DNA of 64,000 nucleotides from Rhizobium leguminosarum (GTDB lineage Bacteria > Pseudomonadota > Alphaproteobacteria > Rhizobiales > Rhizobiaceae), in contig NZ_CP025012.1 of assembly GCF_002953715.1 (NCBI RefSeq), forward strand, positions 1-64,000, written 5' to 3'. Below the pieces are notes generated by a model. It saw only the letters and a list, made by a program, of their open reading frames with translations, was not told the DNA's origin and searched no databases. A program made the translations under genes and the position numbers. Below, piece by piece: positions 9,789 to 18,774 of this stretch (within the stretch, counting starts at the first letter, position 1; each line of letters begins with the position of its first letter).

Positions 9789-9837
9789 CTGCGCTGCGCG
9801 TCTTTTCAGACCGCAAGCACGCTGCAGCACTTTGAAT
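9789..9837 (+). repeat. Short hairpin repeat family, copy 1 of 5
   Basis: The core GCGCGTCTTTTCAGAC is followed by the tail GCAGCACTTTGAAT. This matches the copies at 23723, 42235, 44445 and 49978 in sequence and orientation. The right arm of the stem is partly degenerate. It lies just past the stop codon of trmB, which is on the other strand. Confidence 0.75.
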
Positions 9838-9849
9838 GGTGCGGTCGGC

Positions 9850-10551
9850 TCAGATCTTCCTGAATGTCAGATAGGCCGAAGACCGGCCCTCGCGCCTGGC
9901 CTTGGCCTCGTAGCGTGTGCTCGGCCAGCCCTCATAGGGGGTCAGCCAATCCGCTGCATTGTCGGCCATCCAGTCGAAGCCGGCATGGTCGCGGCATTTG
10001 ATCAGCGTCCAGTTCACATAGGTGTCGATGTCGGAGGCGAAGCAGAACAGGCCGCCGGGCTTCAGCACGCGATGAAAGCGGTCGAGATTGGTTTTCGAGA
10101 CGAAGCGCCGCTTCCAGTGCTTCCGCTTCGGCCAGGGATCGGGATAGAGCAGATCGATCTGATCGAGTGAGCCGTCCGGCAGCCAGTCGAGCAGCTGCGT
10201 CGCATCGTCATTATAGACGCGGATATTGGAGGCGCCGGTCTCTCCGATGCGCGACAGCAGCTTCTGCATGGAATTGACGAAGGGTTCGACGCCGATGAAG
10301 CCGGTCGAAGGCGTCTCCACCGCGCGGTGGATCAGGTGCTCGCCGCCGCCGAAACCGATTTCCAGCCGCAATCTCTCGACGGGAACCGGGAAGAGGGATG
10401 TCAGCGGCTCCGGGGGAGCCGCTGAGAGATCGATCAGGAATGCCGGCAGGAGACTGTTCAGCGTCTCGGCCTGCTGTTCGCGCAGAGCCTTGCCCTTGCG
10501 GCGACCGAAGAAGGCTTCGGTCGCCCGGCCGCGGCGTTCCATATCCGTCAT
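9850..10551 (-). CDS. trmB: tRNA (guanine-N7-)-methyltransferase TrmB
   Basis: Makes m7G46 in tRNA from S-adenosylmethionine. The 233 aa protein shows the SAM-binding motif [11 protein letters not shown], the acidic GVEPF strand end, [18 protein letters not shown] (the family's PDPWxKxxHxKRR signature) and a C-terminal YLTFRKI. It lies 8 nt downstream of metK on the same strand, so the methyl-donor synthase and this consumer of SAM are co-transcribed, as in other rhizobia. Confidence 0.96.
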   Translation of the reverse strand: MTDMERRGRATEAFFGRRKGKALREQQAETLNSLLPAFLIDLSAAPPEPLTSLFPVPVERLRLEIGFGGGEHLIHRAVETPSTGFIGVEPFVNSMQKLLSRIGETGASNIRVYNDDATQLLDWLPDGSLDQIDLLYPDPWPKRKHWKRRFVSKTNLDRFHRVLKPGGLFCFASDIDTYVNWTLIKCRDHAGFDWMADNAADWLTPYEGWPSTRYEAKARREGRSSAYLTFRKI

Positions 10552-10559
10552 GCTTTATC

Positions 10560-11798
10560 TCAGGCCTTCACGCTTTCCTTGAGCGCCTTCACGAGGTCGG
10601 TGCGCTCCCAGGAGAACGAGCCGTCGCGGCCGGCCTTGCGGCCGAAATGGCCATAAGCGGAGGTCTTGGCATAGATCGGCTTGTTGAGGTCGAGATGGCG
10701 GCGGATACCGGTCGGCGAAAGGTCCATGTTCTTGCGGATCGCTGCCTCGATCTGATCCTCGGTGACCTTGCCGGTGCCGTGCAGGTCGACATAGATCGAC
10801 AGCGGCTGGGCGACGCCGATCGCGTAGGAGATCTGGATCGTGCAACGGTCGGCAAGGCCGGCGGCGACGACGTTCTTGGCAAGGTAACGGGCGGCATAGG
10901 CGGCCGAACGGTCGACCTTCGTCGTGTCCTTGCCGGAGAATGCACCGCCGCCATGCGGAGCTGCACCGCCGTAGGTGTCGACGATGATCTTGCGGCCAGT
11001 GAGGCCCGCATCGCCGTCCGGTCCGCCGATGACGAACTTGCCGGTCGGGTTGATGTACCACTTGCAATCGTCAGCGATCTTCAACTCGCCGAGCGCTTCG
11101 CGGATATAGGGCTCGACGACGGCGCGGACCTTGTTCGAATCCCAGCTCTCGTCGAGATGCTGGGTTGAAAGCACGATCGAGGTTGCTTCCGACGGCTTGC
11201 CGTCGACGTAACGCACGGTCACCTGGCTCTTGGCATCGGGGCCGAGCTTGGCGACTTCGCCGTCGCCCTTCTTGCGGGCAATGGCGAGCAGCTGCAGGAT
11301 CTTGTGGGAATAATAGATCGGGGCCGGCATCAGGTCCGGCGTTTCGCGGCAGGCATAACCGAACATGATGCCCTGGTCGCCGGCGCCTTCGTCGCCCTGC
11401 TGGTCAGAAGCGCTGTCGACGCCCTGCGCGATGTCGGCCGACTGCGAGTGCAAGAGCACGTCGATCTTTGCCTTCTTCCAGTGGAAGCCGTCCTGCTCGT
11501 AGCCGATATCCTTGATGGCGCGGCGAGCTGCGGCCTTGAACTTCGACGGGTTGATGACGTCCTTGCCGTCCTTGTCCTTCTTCATCAGGCTCGGCGGCAG
11601 GCGGACTTCGCCGGCGATGACGACGCGGTTGGTCGTCGCCAGCGTTTCGCAGGCAATGCGCACGCCCCATGGATTGACGCCGGTCTTGGCCGCTTCGCGG
11701 TAGACCAGATCGACGATCTCGTCGGAGATGCGGTCACAGACTTTGTCCGGATGACCTTCGGCAACAGATTCGCTGGTAAAGAGATAATTCGCGCGCAT
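10560..11798 (-). CDS. metK: S-adenosylmethionine synthetase (methionine adenosyltransferase)
   Basis: Forms S-adenosylmethionine from ATP and methionine. Family hallmarks in the 412 aa protein include the N-terminal [17 protein letters not shown], the [15 protein letters not shown]-binding block, and the glycine-rich [15 protein letters not shown] loop. The length is typical of the longer alphaproteobacterial form. A GAGGGGA ribosome site precedes the ATG. It heads a metK-trmB unit; the about 175 bp upstream spacer to praR contains an AT-rich inverted repeat (11864-11897) and the praR terminator. Confidence 0.98.
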   Translation of the reverse strand: MRANYLFTSESVAEGHPDKVCDRISDEIVDLVYREAAKTGVNPWGVRIACETLATTNRVVIAGEVRLPPSLMKKDKDGKDVINPSKFKAAARRAIKDIGYEQDGFHWKKAKIDVLLHSQSADIAQGVDSASDQQGDEGAGDQGIMFGYACRETPDLMPAPIYYSHKILQLLAIARKKGDGEVAKLGPDAKSQVTVRYVDGKPSEATSIVLSTQHLDESWDSNKVRAVVEPYIREALGELKIADDCKWYINPTGKFVIGGPDGDAGLTGRKIIVDTYGGAAPHGGGAFSGKDTTKVDRSAAYAARYLAKNVVAAGLADRCTIQISYAIGVAQPLSIYVDLHGTGKVTEDQIEAAIRKNMDLSPTGIRRHLDLNKPIYAKTSAYGHFGRKAGRDGSFSWERTDLVKALKESVKA

Positions 11799-11863
11799 TT
11801 CGGGATTCCCCTCAAAGAATAAAAGCCAGCTAGTAGGTACTCAGTTCGAGGGCCGATGACAAG

Positions 11864-11897
11864 CGCAGAAGGACATAAATATATCTTTATATCTGCG
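11864..11897 (-). promoter_or_regulatory. Nested inverted repeat in the metK leader/promoter
   Basis: Outer arms CGCAGA / TCTGCG enclose inner arms ATAAA / TTTAT around an AT-rich centre, about 65-100 nt before the metK start. It lies where a metK promoter is expected (TTGTCA about 20 nt beyond it). It could be an operator or part of a regulatory leader. It does not match the SAM-II consensus as I know it. Confidence 0.35.
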
Positions 11898-11922
11898 GCA
11901 AAGTGACAAATTTTGCCCCAAA

Positions 11923-11954
11923 AACGCAAAAAAGGCGGCCTTTCGACCGCCTTT
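11923..11954 (-). terminator. Rho-independent terminator of praR
   Basis: On the minus strand, AAAGGCGG / CCGCCTTT forms an 8 bp stem with an 8 nt loop, followed by TTTGCGTTTT. It lies about 20 nt after the praR stop and separates praR from metK. Confidence 0.75.
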
Positions 11955-11975
11955 CGAATTCTGGATGGTCGTGGT

Positions 11976-12392
11976 TCAGTCGGCGTCGGCTTCAGCTGCC
12001 AAGGCTTTCACCAGCTCCACGACCTTGCGGCGAACCTTGGGATCGGAAATCTTGACGAAGGCGCGGTTGAGCTGCAGGCCTTCCGAGGAAGACAGGAAAT
12101 CGACGACGTAATTCGAGCTGGAGGCTTCCATGCCGCCGCCGCCGGCAGAATGTTCGCCGGGCGCGTCCTCGAAGAAAAAGGACACCGGAACATTAAGGAT
12201 GTTCGAGATGTTCTGCAGACGGCTTGCGCCGACGCGGTTGGTGCCCTTTTCGTATTTCTGGATCTGCTGGAAGGTGATGCCAAGGCTTTCGCCAAGCTTT
12301 TCCTGGCTCATGCCCAGCATCGTACGACGGAGGCGAATACGGCTGCCAACATGGATGTCGATCGGATTCGGCTTCTTTTTGTTTTCAATCAT
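11976..12392 (-). CDS. praR: PraR/PhrR-type XRE-family transcriptional regulator
   Basis: A 138 aa DNA-binding regulator with one Cro/C1 helix-turn-helix (residues about 15-70: GSRIRLRRTMLGMSQEKLGE, then GITFQQIQKYEKGTNRV) and a short C-terminal region ending in acidic residues. In Rhizobium leguminosarum PraR represses quorum-sensing regulators and biofilm genes and is antagonised by CinS; in Sinorhizobium the orthologue phrR is acid-inducible and lies beside lnt. The same lnt-praR-metK order here supports the call. It has its own terminator. Confidence 0.88.
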   Translation of the reverse strand: MIENKKKPNPIDIHVGSRIRLRRTMLGMSQEKLGESLGITFQQIQKYEKGTNRVGASRLQNISNILNVPVSFFFEDAPGEHSAGGGGMEASSSNYVVDFLSSSEGLQLNRAFVKISDPKVRRKVVELVKALAAEADAD

Positions 12393-12544
12393 GGTCGTGC
12401 CCTAGCTAAGAATTTCAACCTGTTTCTAACCGGCATGCCCCTGATCCATCCCAAAACGCCACGTTGCAAGAGGTGAGGAACCCACCTTCGAACATACGTT
12501 AAGAACGCCGATTGTCATCACTATGCAATTTTAGGGGTTTTTGG

Positions 12545-14149
12545 TCAATTCAACCCGGAAATAAAACCTCTGCGAGAAATTAGCGCAATCAGAATCAGCA
12601 GTGCCTCGGTCAACCAGAAGTATGTTTGCTGGGGGTATGTCGTTCCGAGTCCGTCGCCGATACTATCGAGCGTTGCATCGATGAAGCCGGTTTCCTCAAG
12701 ATCGAGGCCCGCAATAATTTCCCCATGGGCGTTCACCAGCGCTGAAATGCCGCTATTGGCATCACGAATCAACGGCAGACCGGTTTCAACAGCCCGTACC
12801 CGCGCCTGCTGGAAATGCTGGTAGGGGCCGGGCGTCGCGCCGAACCAGGCGTCATTGGTGATATTGAGGATCGCATTGGCGTCTTTTATGTCGCCGGTCA
12901 TTTCGCCGGGGAAAATGATCTCGTAGCAGATCAGCGGATAGAGATTGAGGCCGCCGGGTAGCGTCAGCAGGTGCCGGCTTACCGCGGCCGAAAACCCTCC
13001 TGGTATTTCGACGACGTTCTGGATGCCGAATTCGGTGAGCACGTCCTCGAAAGGCAGGTATTCGCCGAAAGGCACCAGATGCACCTTGTCGGAGGCGCCG
13101 ATGATCTGGCCGCGGCCGTCGATCACGTAGATGGAATTATAGTAGCGCACCGGGGTGCCCGGTCCCATCTCCTCGGCGCGTACGGCGCCGGCGATCAGGA
13201 TCTGGTTGTCGTCAAGCGTATCGGCGATCCGCGTCAGTGCATCCTGGTTGTCGGTCAGGATAAAGGGGATCGAGGTTTCCGGCCAGACGATGATATCGGG
13301 CTTGCGTCCGCCATTCCTAGGCGCTTCAGCCGAAAGCTTCAGATGCGTCTCGAAGATCGCGGCGCGGTCGGCGTCGTTGTCCATTTTCGCGGCCTGGTCG
13401 ATGGCCGGCTGCACCAGCCGCACCACCGGCCGCTTGTCCTCAGGCAATGCGTCCGGCCGCGGCGCGAGATGGAGAGCATAAGCGCCATAACCGAGATGGG
13501 CGGCAAACAGCAGGACGGCGAGTGCGACGCCCGGCCGCGCCCCTTGCCGTGTCCCGGCAAGAGCAGGCGCAGAAAAGACGAAGACGGCAAGGGCCGTCAC
13601 CCCCATCGCCCCGATCACATGCGCCGACTGCATCATCAGCGGAACCGGCATCATGCCGTAGCCGATGGCGTTCCAGGGAAAGCCGGTGAGGATCACGCTT
13701 CGAAGCCATTCCATCAGCCCGAAGCCTGCCGCAAGCGCGGCGATCCGCCCCATGCCATCAGACCAGAAGATGCGGGCAAGGGCGGCCGCCAGCCCGTAGA
13801 AGATCGCAAGACAGGCCGGCAGCCCGAGGATTGCCAGCGGCAGCGCCCAGGCGAATTCTTCCTGATCGACCAGCAGTGCATGGCCGAGCCACCAGAGGCC
13901 GGCGACGAAATAGCCGAAGCCGAACAGCCAGCCGGTAATGAATGCCGGCCACAGCCTGCCGATCAGGCCGCTTTCAGGCGAAGCCGCCGCCCCGTCGATC
14001 AGCCAGACGAGCAGCGTGAAGGAGACGAACATCGCCGCGAAAAAGCCGATGGGCGGCAGCGCCAGAACCGCGAATGCCCCGGCGGCGATGGCCAGTAGCG
14101 ACCGTTTGAAACCCCAGACGAGGATAACCCTGTCCGCAAGCCGCTCCAT
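12545..14149 (-). CDS. lnt: Apolipoprotein N-acyltransferase
   Basis: Adds the third acyl chain to lipoproteins in the inner membrane. The 534 aa protein has several N-terminal transmembrane segments (LLAIAAGAFAVLALPPIGFF onward) and a periplasmic nitrilase-like domain with the expected triad: Glu in VWPETSIPF, Lys in SDKVHLVPFGEYLP, Cys in LICYEIIFPGEM. The start MERLADRV is preferred over an upstream in-frame ATG because TGGGAG stands just before it. It lies upstream of praR, an arrangement conserved in rhizobia. Confidence 0.95.
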   Translation of the reverse strand: MERLADRVILVWGFKRSLLAIAAGAFAVLALPPIGFFAAMFVSFTLLVWLIDGAAASPESGLIGRLWPAFITGWLFGFGYFVAGLWWLGHALLVDQEEFAWALPLAILGLPACLAIFYGLAAALARIFWSDGMGRIAALAAGFGLMEWLRSVILTGFPWNAIGYGMMPVPLMMQSAHVIGAMGVTALAVFVFSAPALAGTRQGARPGVALAVLLFAAHLGYGAYALHLAPRPDALPEDKRPVVRLVQPAIDQAAKMDNDADRAAIFETHLKLSAEAPRNGGRKPDIIVWPETSIPFILTDNQDALTRIADTLDDNQILIAGAVRAEEMGPGTPVRYYNSIYVIDGRGQIIGASDKVHLVPFGEYLPFEDVLTEFGIQNVVEIPGGFSAAVSRHLLTLPGGLNLYPLICYEIIFPGEMTGDIKDANAILNITNDAWFGATPGPYQHFQQARVRAVETGLPLIRDANSGISALVNAHGEIIAGLDLEETGFIDATLDSIGDGLGTTYPQQTYFWLTEALLILIALISRRGFISGLN

Positions 14150-14218
14150 GCGCACTCCCATCAAACCGCGAATCAACCCATTCGCAGTCTTTCAAAAAAG
14201 CGGCTCTTTGTCCTGTTA

Positions 14219-14267
14219 ATGCATGTCGCCCGGAAGTGTGCAGCGGTTCCGGGATAACGACATGCAT
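14219..14267. repeat. Palindromic intergenic element
   Basis: Arms ATGCATGTCG and CGACATGCAT bracket an imperfect inner stem (CCCGGAA / TTCCGGG). It lies between corC and lnt, where neither gene needs it. The architecture is that of a dispersed rhizobial intergenic palindrome. Only this copy is in the window. Confidence 0.6.
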
Positions 14268-14282
14268 AAAAACAAGCAGCTC

Positions 14283-14306
14283 AAGCGCATCGCATGCGAT
14301 GCGCTT
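14283..14306. repeat. Perfect 24 bp palindrome at the corC stop codon
   Basis: AAGCGCATCG and its complement meet around a central CATG, giving a perfect 24 nt palindrome. Its last base is the first base of the corC stop codon on the minus strand. On that strand a T-rich stretch (TTTTT) follows about 12 nt after the stem, so it may help end corC transcription. Confidence 0.6.
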
Positions 14307-15451
14307 TAGTTGGCGGTCGATTCCGCCGGCCGGTCGTCGCCGGCCTCGGAGCCGGGAGCAGCGTCGCCATCCGCCTTGGCGCGGCGGCGGATCGCGTGGC
14401 GCTTGCGGGTGATGCGCAGCCGCTTGATGCGGCGCGGATCGGCGTCGAGGATGTGGAATTCGAAGCCCGGCAGCGCCTGGACGACTTCGCCGCGCACTGG
14501 GATGCGGCCGAGTGCCGAGAAGATCAGGCCGCCCAGCGTATCGACCTCGTCGACCTGCTCGCTGATGTCGAAATCCGGCCCGATCGCTGCGGCGATCTCT
14601 TCCAGTTCGACGCGGGCGTCGGCGATGAACATGTCCTCGGCGACGCGCTTGAACATCACCTCTTCGTCGTCATGTTCGTCGTCGATGTCGCCGACCACCA
14701 TCTCGACGATGTCCTCATGCGAGGCAAGCCCGTCAGTGCCGCCATATTCGTCGATGACGAGCGCCATCTGCGTGCGGTTGACCTGCATCCGGCGCAACAG
14801 GTCGGACGCCAGCATCGACGGCGGCACGAACAGGATCTTGCGGACGATGCCGGCCTCGGCCAGCGTCTTCTGCAGGTCGACGCGGGCGAGATCGAAATTC
14901 GGCTTGGCCGAGCGCGTGGTCTTCTGGATGTTTTCGGGCGCAACCTCGATCGCCGGCAGGGCAACGGCGGGCTTCGTCGGGCCTCGGCGCTTGTTGCGCG
15001 CCTGTTTGGCGACATAGGAGAGCAGGTCACGGATATGCACCATGCCGCGCGGATCGTCGAGCGTATCGGCATAGACAGGCATGCGCGAGCGGCCGGATTC
15101 CTCGAAGAGGATCATCAGTTCGCCGATGGTGATGTTCTGGTCGACCGCCTCGATATCGGCGCGCGGCACCATCACGTCGGCGACGCGTACCTCGCGAAAG
15201 CGCAGGATGTTGTTGAGCATCGCCCGTTCGTCGGGCGAAAAGGCGTCGTCGCCGGCCGCATCGGTCATCAGCGCGTCGGCGAGATCCTCACGCAGTCGCG
15301 AGCCTTGTTGCGGGCGAAGGATGCGCGCGGCGCGCGACCAGAAGGATTGCGATCGGCCGGATGGCCGACTACTACTGCCTGCCTCGTCCGAAGAGGAGGA
15401 TGGCTCGGAGTCCTTGGCGTCTGCCGCCGGCTTCGTCGTAAAGTCGCTCAT
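14306..15451 (-). CDS. corC: CBS-domain hemolysin-family protein (CorC/YbeX type)
   Basis: A 381 aa cytosolic protein with a Ser-rich N-terminus, a CBS pair (from about [14 protein letters not shown] to the second CBS around [19 protein letters not shown]) and a CorC_HlyC C-terminal domain. CorC homologues are linked to magnesium/cobalt efflux and, next to ybeY, to ribosome and envelope maintenance. It overlaps ybeY by 4 nt in the phoH-ybeY-corC-lnt order found across proteobacteria. There is no transmembrane DUF21 domain, so it is the short form. Confidence 0.88.
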   Translation of the reverse strand: MSDFTTKPAADAKDSEPSSSSDEAGSSSRPSGRSQSFWSRAARILRPQQGSRLREDLADALMTDAAGDDAFSPDERAMLNNILRFREVRVADVMVPRADIEAVDQNITIGELMILFEESGRSRMPVYADTLDDPRGMVHIRDLLSYVAKQARNKRRGPTKPAVALPAIEVAPENIQKTTRSAKPNFDLARVDLQKTLAEAGIVRKILFVPPSMLASDLLRRMQVNRTQMALVIDEYGGTDGLASHEDIVEMVVGDIDDEHDDEEVMFKRVAEDMFIADARVELEEIAAAIGPDFDISEQVDEVDTLGGLIFSALGRIPVRGEVVQALPGFEFHILDADPRRIKRLRITRKRHAIRRRAKADGDAAPGSEAGDDRPAESTAN

Positions 15452-15963
15452 GGTTCCATTTTAAGGTCTTGACCCTCGTAGGGATCAGATAGGCCGAGCT
15501 GGGCCAAAATGCGAGTCTCCAGCCCCTCCATAATTTCGGCTTCGGCACTATTCATATGGTCGTAGCCGAGAAGATGCAAGAAACCGTGCACCAGAAGATG
15601 GGTCAGGTGGTCGTCGAAACTCTTTTCGAGCTCGGCCGCTTCCCGCTCCAGCGTCTCCCGGGCGATGATGATGTCGCCGAGCATCGGGCCGGGCATCTTG
15701 CCGGGCTGAACCGGAAAGGCCGGAAAGGAGAGCACGTTGGTCGCCTTGTCCTTGCCGCGCCATTCGGCGTTGATGTCCTGGATCGAGGCATCGTCGGTGA
15801 AAACGAGCGAAACCTCGGGCGGCATCGTCGGGAAGGGCTGCTTCTCGCTGTCGCGTAGATAGACCACGGCGGCACCGAGCACACGTTCGCAAAACGACAG
15901 CAGCGTCTCCTCGCCGGGCCAGCCGATGTCCTCGACACTGATCTGGATGTCGAGTTCGGCCAT
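15448..15963 (-). CDS. ybeY: Endoribonuclease YbeY (rRNA maturation factor)
   Basis: A zinc-dependent RNase needed for 16S rRNA 3'-end maturation and 70S quality control. The 171 aa protein carries the signature [11 protein letters not shown], which supplies the three zinc-ligand histidines, and the conserved [13 protein letters not shown] block. It overlaps phoH by one nucleotide and corC by four, so the three are translationally coupled. Confidence 0.96.
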   Translation of the reverse strand: MAELDIQISVEDIGWPGEETLLSFCERVLGAAVVYLRDSEKQPFPTMPPEVSLVFTDDASIQDINAEWRGKDKATNVLSFPAFPVQPGKMPGPMLGDIIIARETLEREAAELEKSFDDHLTHLLVHGFLHLLGYDHMNSAEAEIMEGLETRILAQLGLSDPYEGQDLKMEP

Positions 15964-17012
15964 TAGCCCTGCCGGCTGACGTCTTCGGCGACGGCATAGG
16001 TGGAATCATAGGCCCTGACGATGCGCCCGACCAGCGGGTGGCGGACGACGTCGGTGTCCGTGAAGCGCACGATCGAGATGCCTTCGACGCCGTTCAGAAG
16101 CTGCAAGGCCTCGACGAGGCCGGATTTGACGCCGCGCGGCAAGTCGATCTGGCTCGGGTCGCCGGTGACGATCATCCGCGCATTTTCGCCGAGACGCGTC
16201 AGGAACATCTTCATCTGCATCGACGTCGTGTTCTGCGCTTCGTCGAGGATGATGGCGGCATTGGCGAGCGTGCGGCCGCGCATGAAGGCGAGCGGCGCGA
16301 TTTCGATGACGCCGGCGGTGATCGCCCGGTCGACCTTGTCGGCAGGAATCATGTCATAGAGCGCATCATAGAGCGGGCGAAGATAGGGATCGACCTTTTC
16401 CTTCATGTCCCCGGGCAGGAAGCCGAGGCGCTCGCCGGCCTCGACGGCCGGGCGCGACAGGATGATCTTTTCGACAGCGCCGCGCTCCAAGAGCTGGGCG
16501 GCGTGGGCGACGGCGAGATAGGTCTTGCCGGTGCCGGCCGGGCCGACGCCGAAGACGAGTTCGGCGCGTTCCAGCGCCCTGATATAGGCGTCCTGGGTCG
16601 GCGTGCGGGCGATGATCGTCTTCTTGCGGGTGGAAACCTGCGCCATCGTCAGCTTGGCCTTGCGCTCCATGGTCGGCAGGCTGAGCTGATCGTCGGCGGC
16701 GACCGCCATGCGGATTGCACCCTCGACGTCGGATCGTTCCACGCTGCCGCCTTTCTGAAGTTTTTCATAGAGATAGTCGAGCGTGCGCCGCGCCTGGTTG
16801 GTGGTCACGATATCGCCGGTGATGACGACCGAATTGCCGCGTGCCCGCGCATCGATGTTCAGCCGTTGCTCGAGCAGCTTGAGGTTTTGGTCGAATTGAC
16901 CAAAGAGCTCGCTGGCGAACCGGTTGTTCTCGAACGTCAGGACGAAGTGATTGGTATCGCTCGGCGTGCGGGGGTGGCGCGGTGAAGAAGAAACCAATTC
17001 TTGTCCGTTCAA
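15963..17012 (-). CDS. phoH: PhoH-family ATPase (YbeZ)
   Basis: A 349 aa cytoplasmic P-loop ATPase thought to work with YbeY in RNA metabolism. Walker A is [15 protein letters not shown], Walker B IILDEAQN, followed by [19 protein letters not shown]. An N-terminal KH-like region ([20 protein letters not shown]) suggests RNA contact. It starts 18 nt after the miaB stop in a minus-strand operon miaB-phoH-ybeY-corC. Confidence 0.93.
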   Translation of the reverse strand: MNGQELVSSSPRHPRTPSDTNHFVLTFENNRFASELFGQFDQNLKLLEQRLNIDARARGNSVVITGDIVTTNQARRTLDYLYEKLQKGGSVERSDVEGAIRMAVAADDQLSLPTMERKAKLTMAQVSTRKKTIIARTPTQDAYIRALERAELVFGVGPAGTGKTYLAVAHAAQLLERGAVEKIILSRPAVEAGERLGFLPGDMKEKVDPYLRPLYDALYDMIPADKVDRAITAGVIEIAPLAFMRGRTLANAAIILDEAQNTTSMQMKMFLTRLGENARMIVTGDPSQIDLPRGVKSGLVEALQLLNGVEGISIVRFTDTDVVRHPLVGRIVRAYDSTYAVAEDVSRQG

Positions 17013-17030
17013 GCGGTCGGGCTCCTTGGG

Positions 17031-18452
17031 TTAGACCGCAGCCTCTGCGCGTTCGGCAAACAGGCTGTTTGTTCCGGTCCCTGTGATTCGCACTTTAATA
17101 ATGTCACCGATTTGCGATGCTTTTGCATCAACATTCACTGATTGAAGCCAGGGAGAACGTCCGATTAGTTGTTCCGGCATGCGACCGGGCTTTTCGAGCA
17201 ACAGGTCGATCTCTTTGCCGATGCAGGATTCGGCAAATTCCTGCTGCTGCTTCAGGAGAAGCATTTGCAGGCGTTCCAGCCGTTCTGCCTTGATCTCTTC
17301 CGGCACCTGGTCCTTCAGCTCCGCGCCGGGCGTGCCCGGCCGTGTCGAGTATTTGAACGAGAAGGCCTGTGCATAACGGACCTCCTCCACAAGTCTCAAT
17401 GTATCCTTAAAATCCTCATCTGTCTCCCCCGGAAAGCCGGTGATGAAATCGCCCGACAGCGCAATGTCGGGCCGCACCGTGCGGATGCGCTCGATCAGCG
17501 CCAGATATTCGGCCGCCGTGTGGCGCCGGTTCATCGCTTTCAGGATGCGATCCGAGCCCGATTGCACCGGCAGGTGCAGATAGGGCATCAGTGCGCTGAG
17601 GTCGCGATGGGCGTTGATCAGCCGGTCGTCCATGTCGCGCGGATGGCTTGTGGTATAGCGCAGCCGCGCAAGGCCGGGGATCTCGGCCAGCCGGTAGAGC
17701 AGGTCGCCGAGGCTCCATGCCTCGCCTTGGCTCCCGGCGCCGTGCCAGGCGTTGACGTTCTGCCCGAGCAGGGTGATCTCGCGCACCCCGCTGTCGGCGA
17801 GCTTTTCGGCTTCCTCGACGATCTGGGAAACCGGCCGCGACACTTCCGAGCCGCGTGTATAGGGCACGACACAGAAGGTGCAGAATTTGTCGCAGCCTTC
17901 CTGCACCGTCAGGAAGGCGGTGACGCCGCGGGCGCGGATCCTTCGGCTCTCGGCGATCGGCAGATGCTCGAACTTGTCCTCGATCGCATATTCGGTATCG
18001 ACGACGCGCTGGCCTTGTTTGGCCAGGCGCAGCGCTTCCGGCAGGCGGTGGTAGGTCTGCGGGCCGATGACGACGTCGACGGCGGGTGCGCGGCGCAGGA
18101 TCTCCTCGCCTTCGGCCTGGGCCACGCAACCGGCAACGCCGATCATCATCTCCCGTCCGTCCGCCGCCTTCTTCCTTTTCATCTCGCGCAGCCGCCCGAG
18201 CGCCGAATAGACCTTCTCGGCCGCCTTCTCGCGGATATGGCAGGTGTTGAGGAGAACGAGGTCCGCCTCTTCCATATCTTCCGTCGGCTCATAGCCGTCG
18301 CGGGCGAGCGCATCGCTCATGCGCATGGAATCGTAGACGTTCATCTGACAGCCATAGGTCTTGATGAAGACCTTGCGGCTGTTGCTGCCGTCGCGGAGGC
18401 TCTCGCTGGGAATTGCCGCCGGGGCCTGGAGAAGGGCGCTGTCCTGTGTCAT
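17031..18452 (-). CDS. miaB: tRNA-2-methylthio-N6-dimethylallyladenosine synthase MiaB
   Basis: Adds the 2-methylthio group to i6A37 of tRNAs. The 473 aa protein shows the three cysteines of the N-terminal cluster ([30 protein letters not shown]), the radical SAM cluster CDKFCTFC and a C-terminal TRAM domain. The start is followed by an about 25-residue low-complexity leader. A 272 bp palindromic element lies between this gene and the upstream plsC, which probably makes miaB the head of its own operon. Confidence 0.96.
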   Translation of the reverse strand: MTQDSALLQAPAAIPSESLRDGSNSRKVFIKTYGCQMNVYDSMRMSDALARDGYEPTEDMEEADLVLLNTCHIREKAAEKVYSALGRLREMKRKKAADGREMMIGVAGCVAQAEGEEILRRAPAVDVVIGPQTYHRLPEALRLAKQGQRVVDTEYAIEDKFEHLPIAESRRIRARGVTAFLTVQEGCDKFCTFCVVPYTRGSEVSRPVSQIVEEAEKLADSGVREITLLGQNVNAWHGAGSQGEAWSLGDLLYRLAEIPGLARLRYTTSHPRDMDDRLINAHRDLSALMPYLHLPVQSGSDRILKAMNRRHTAAEYLALIERIRTVRPDIALSGDFITGFPGETDEDFKDTLRLVEEVRYAQAFSFKYSTRPGTPGAELKDQVPEEIKAERLERLQMLLLKQQQEFAESCIGKEIDLLLEKPGRMPEQLIGRSPWLQSVNVDAKASQIGDIIKVRITGTGTNSLFAERAEAAV

Positions 18453-18502
18453 GGCGCGCTATTTAGTGGTTTTTGCCGCCGGAGAAAATCGAAATCTTGC
18501 TT

Positions 18503-18774
18503 TAGAGCCTTTCCTGGTCAGATTGCAGCATTCTGTTGGCTCAAACGGAGTCGGATGGTCGACCGGCCGGCGCGCGTCGTAGCCAAGCTCTACGGCCAAG
18601 CCGGCCGGTCGATCAGCCGGCCCGTTTCAGCCAACCCGAAGGGCCGGGCATCTTTCCGCCAGGGCAGAGGCGATCGGCTCGGACGTACCAAGGGGTATGC
18701 CCTTCGCCAATCGCCTCTGCCCTGACGAAAACCTGCTCCGGCAGAATGCTGCAATCTGACCAGGAAAGGCTCTA
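18503..18774 (-). mobile_element. 272 bp MITE-like palindromic element, copy A
   Basis: Perfect 33 nt terminal inverted repeats (18503-18535 and 18742-18774, beginning TAGAGCCTTTCCTGGTCAG). Inside are a 13 bp imperfect hairpin (18536-18548 with 18622-18634) and a 14 bp perfect hairpin (18661-18674 with 18710-18723). It has TA at both outer ends and no coding capacity. It is about 96% identical to the copy at 56446-56717 in the opposite orientation. Strand sign is arbitrary. Its last three bases form the stop codon of plsC. Together with short flanks it fills the 319 bp miaB-plsC gap. Confidence 0.88.

Noticed and set aside
11799-11975. SAM riboswitch upstream of metK
   Set aside because: I could not find the SAM-II core or other known SAM riboswitch sequence; only unexplained inverted repeats are reported.
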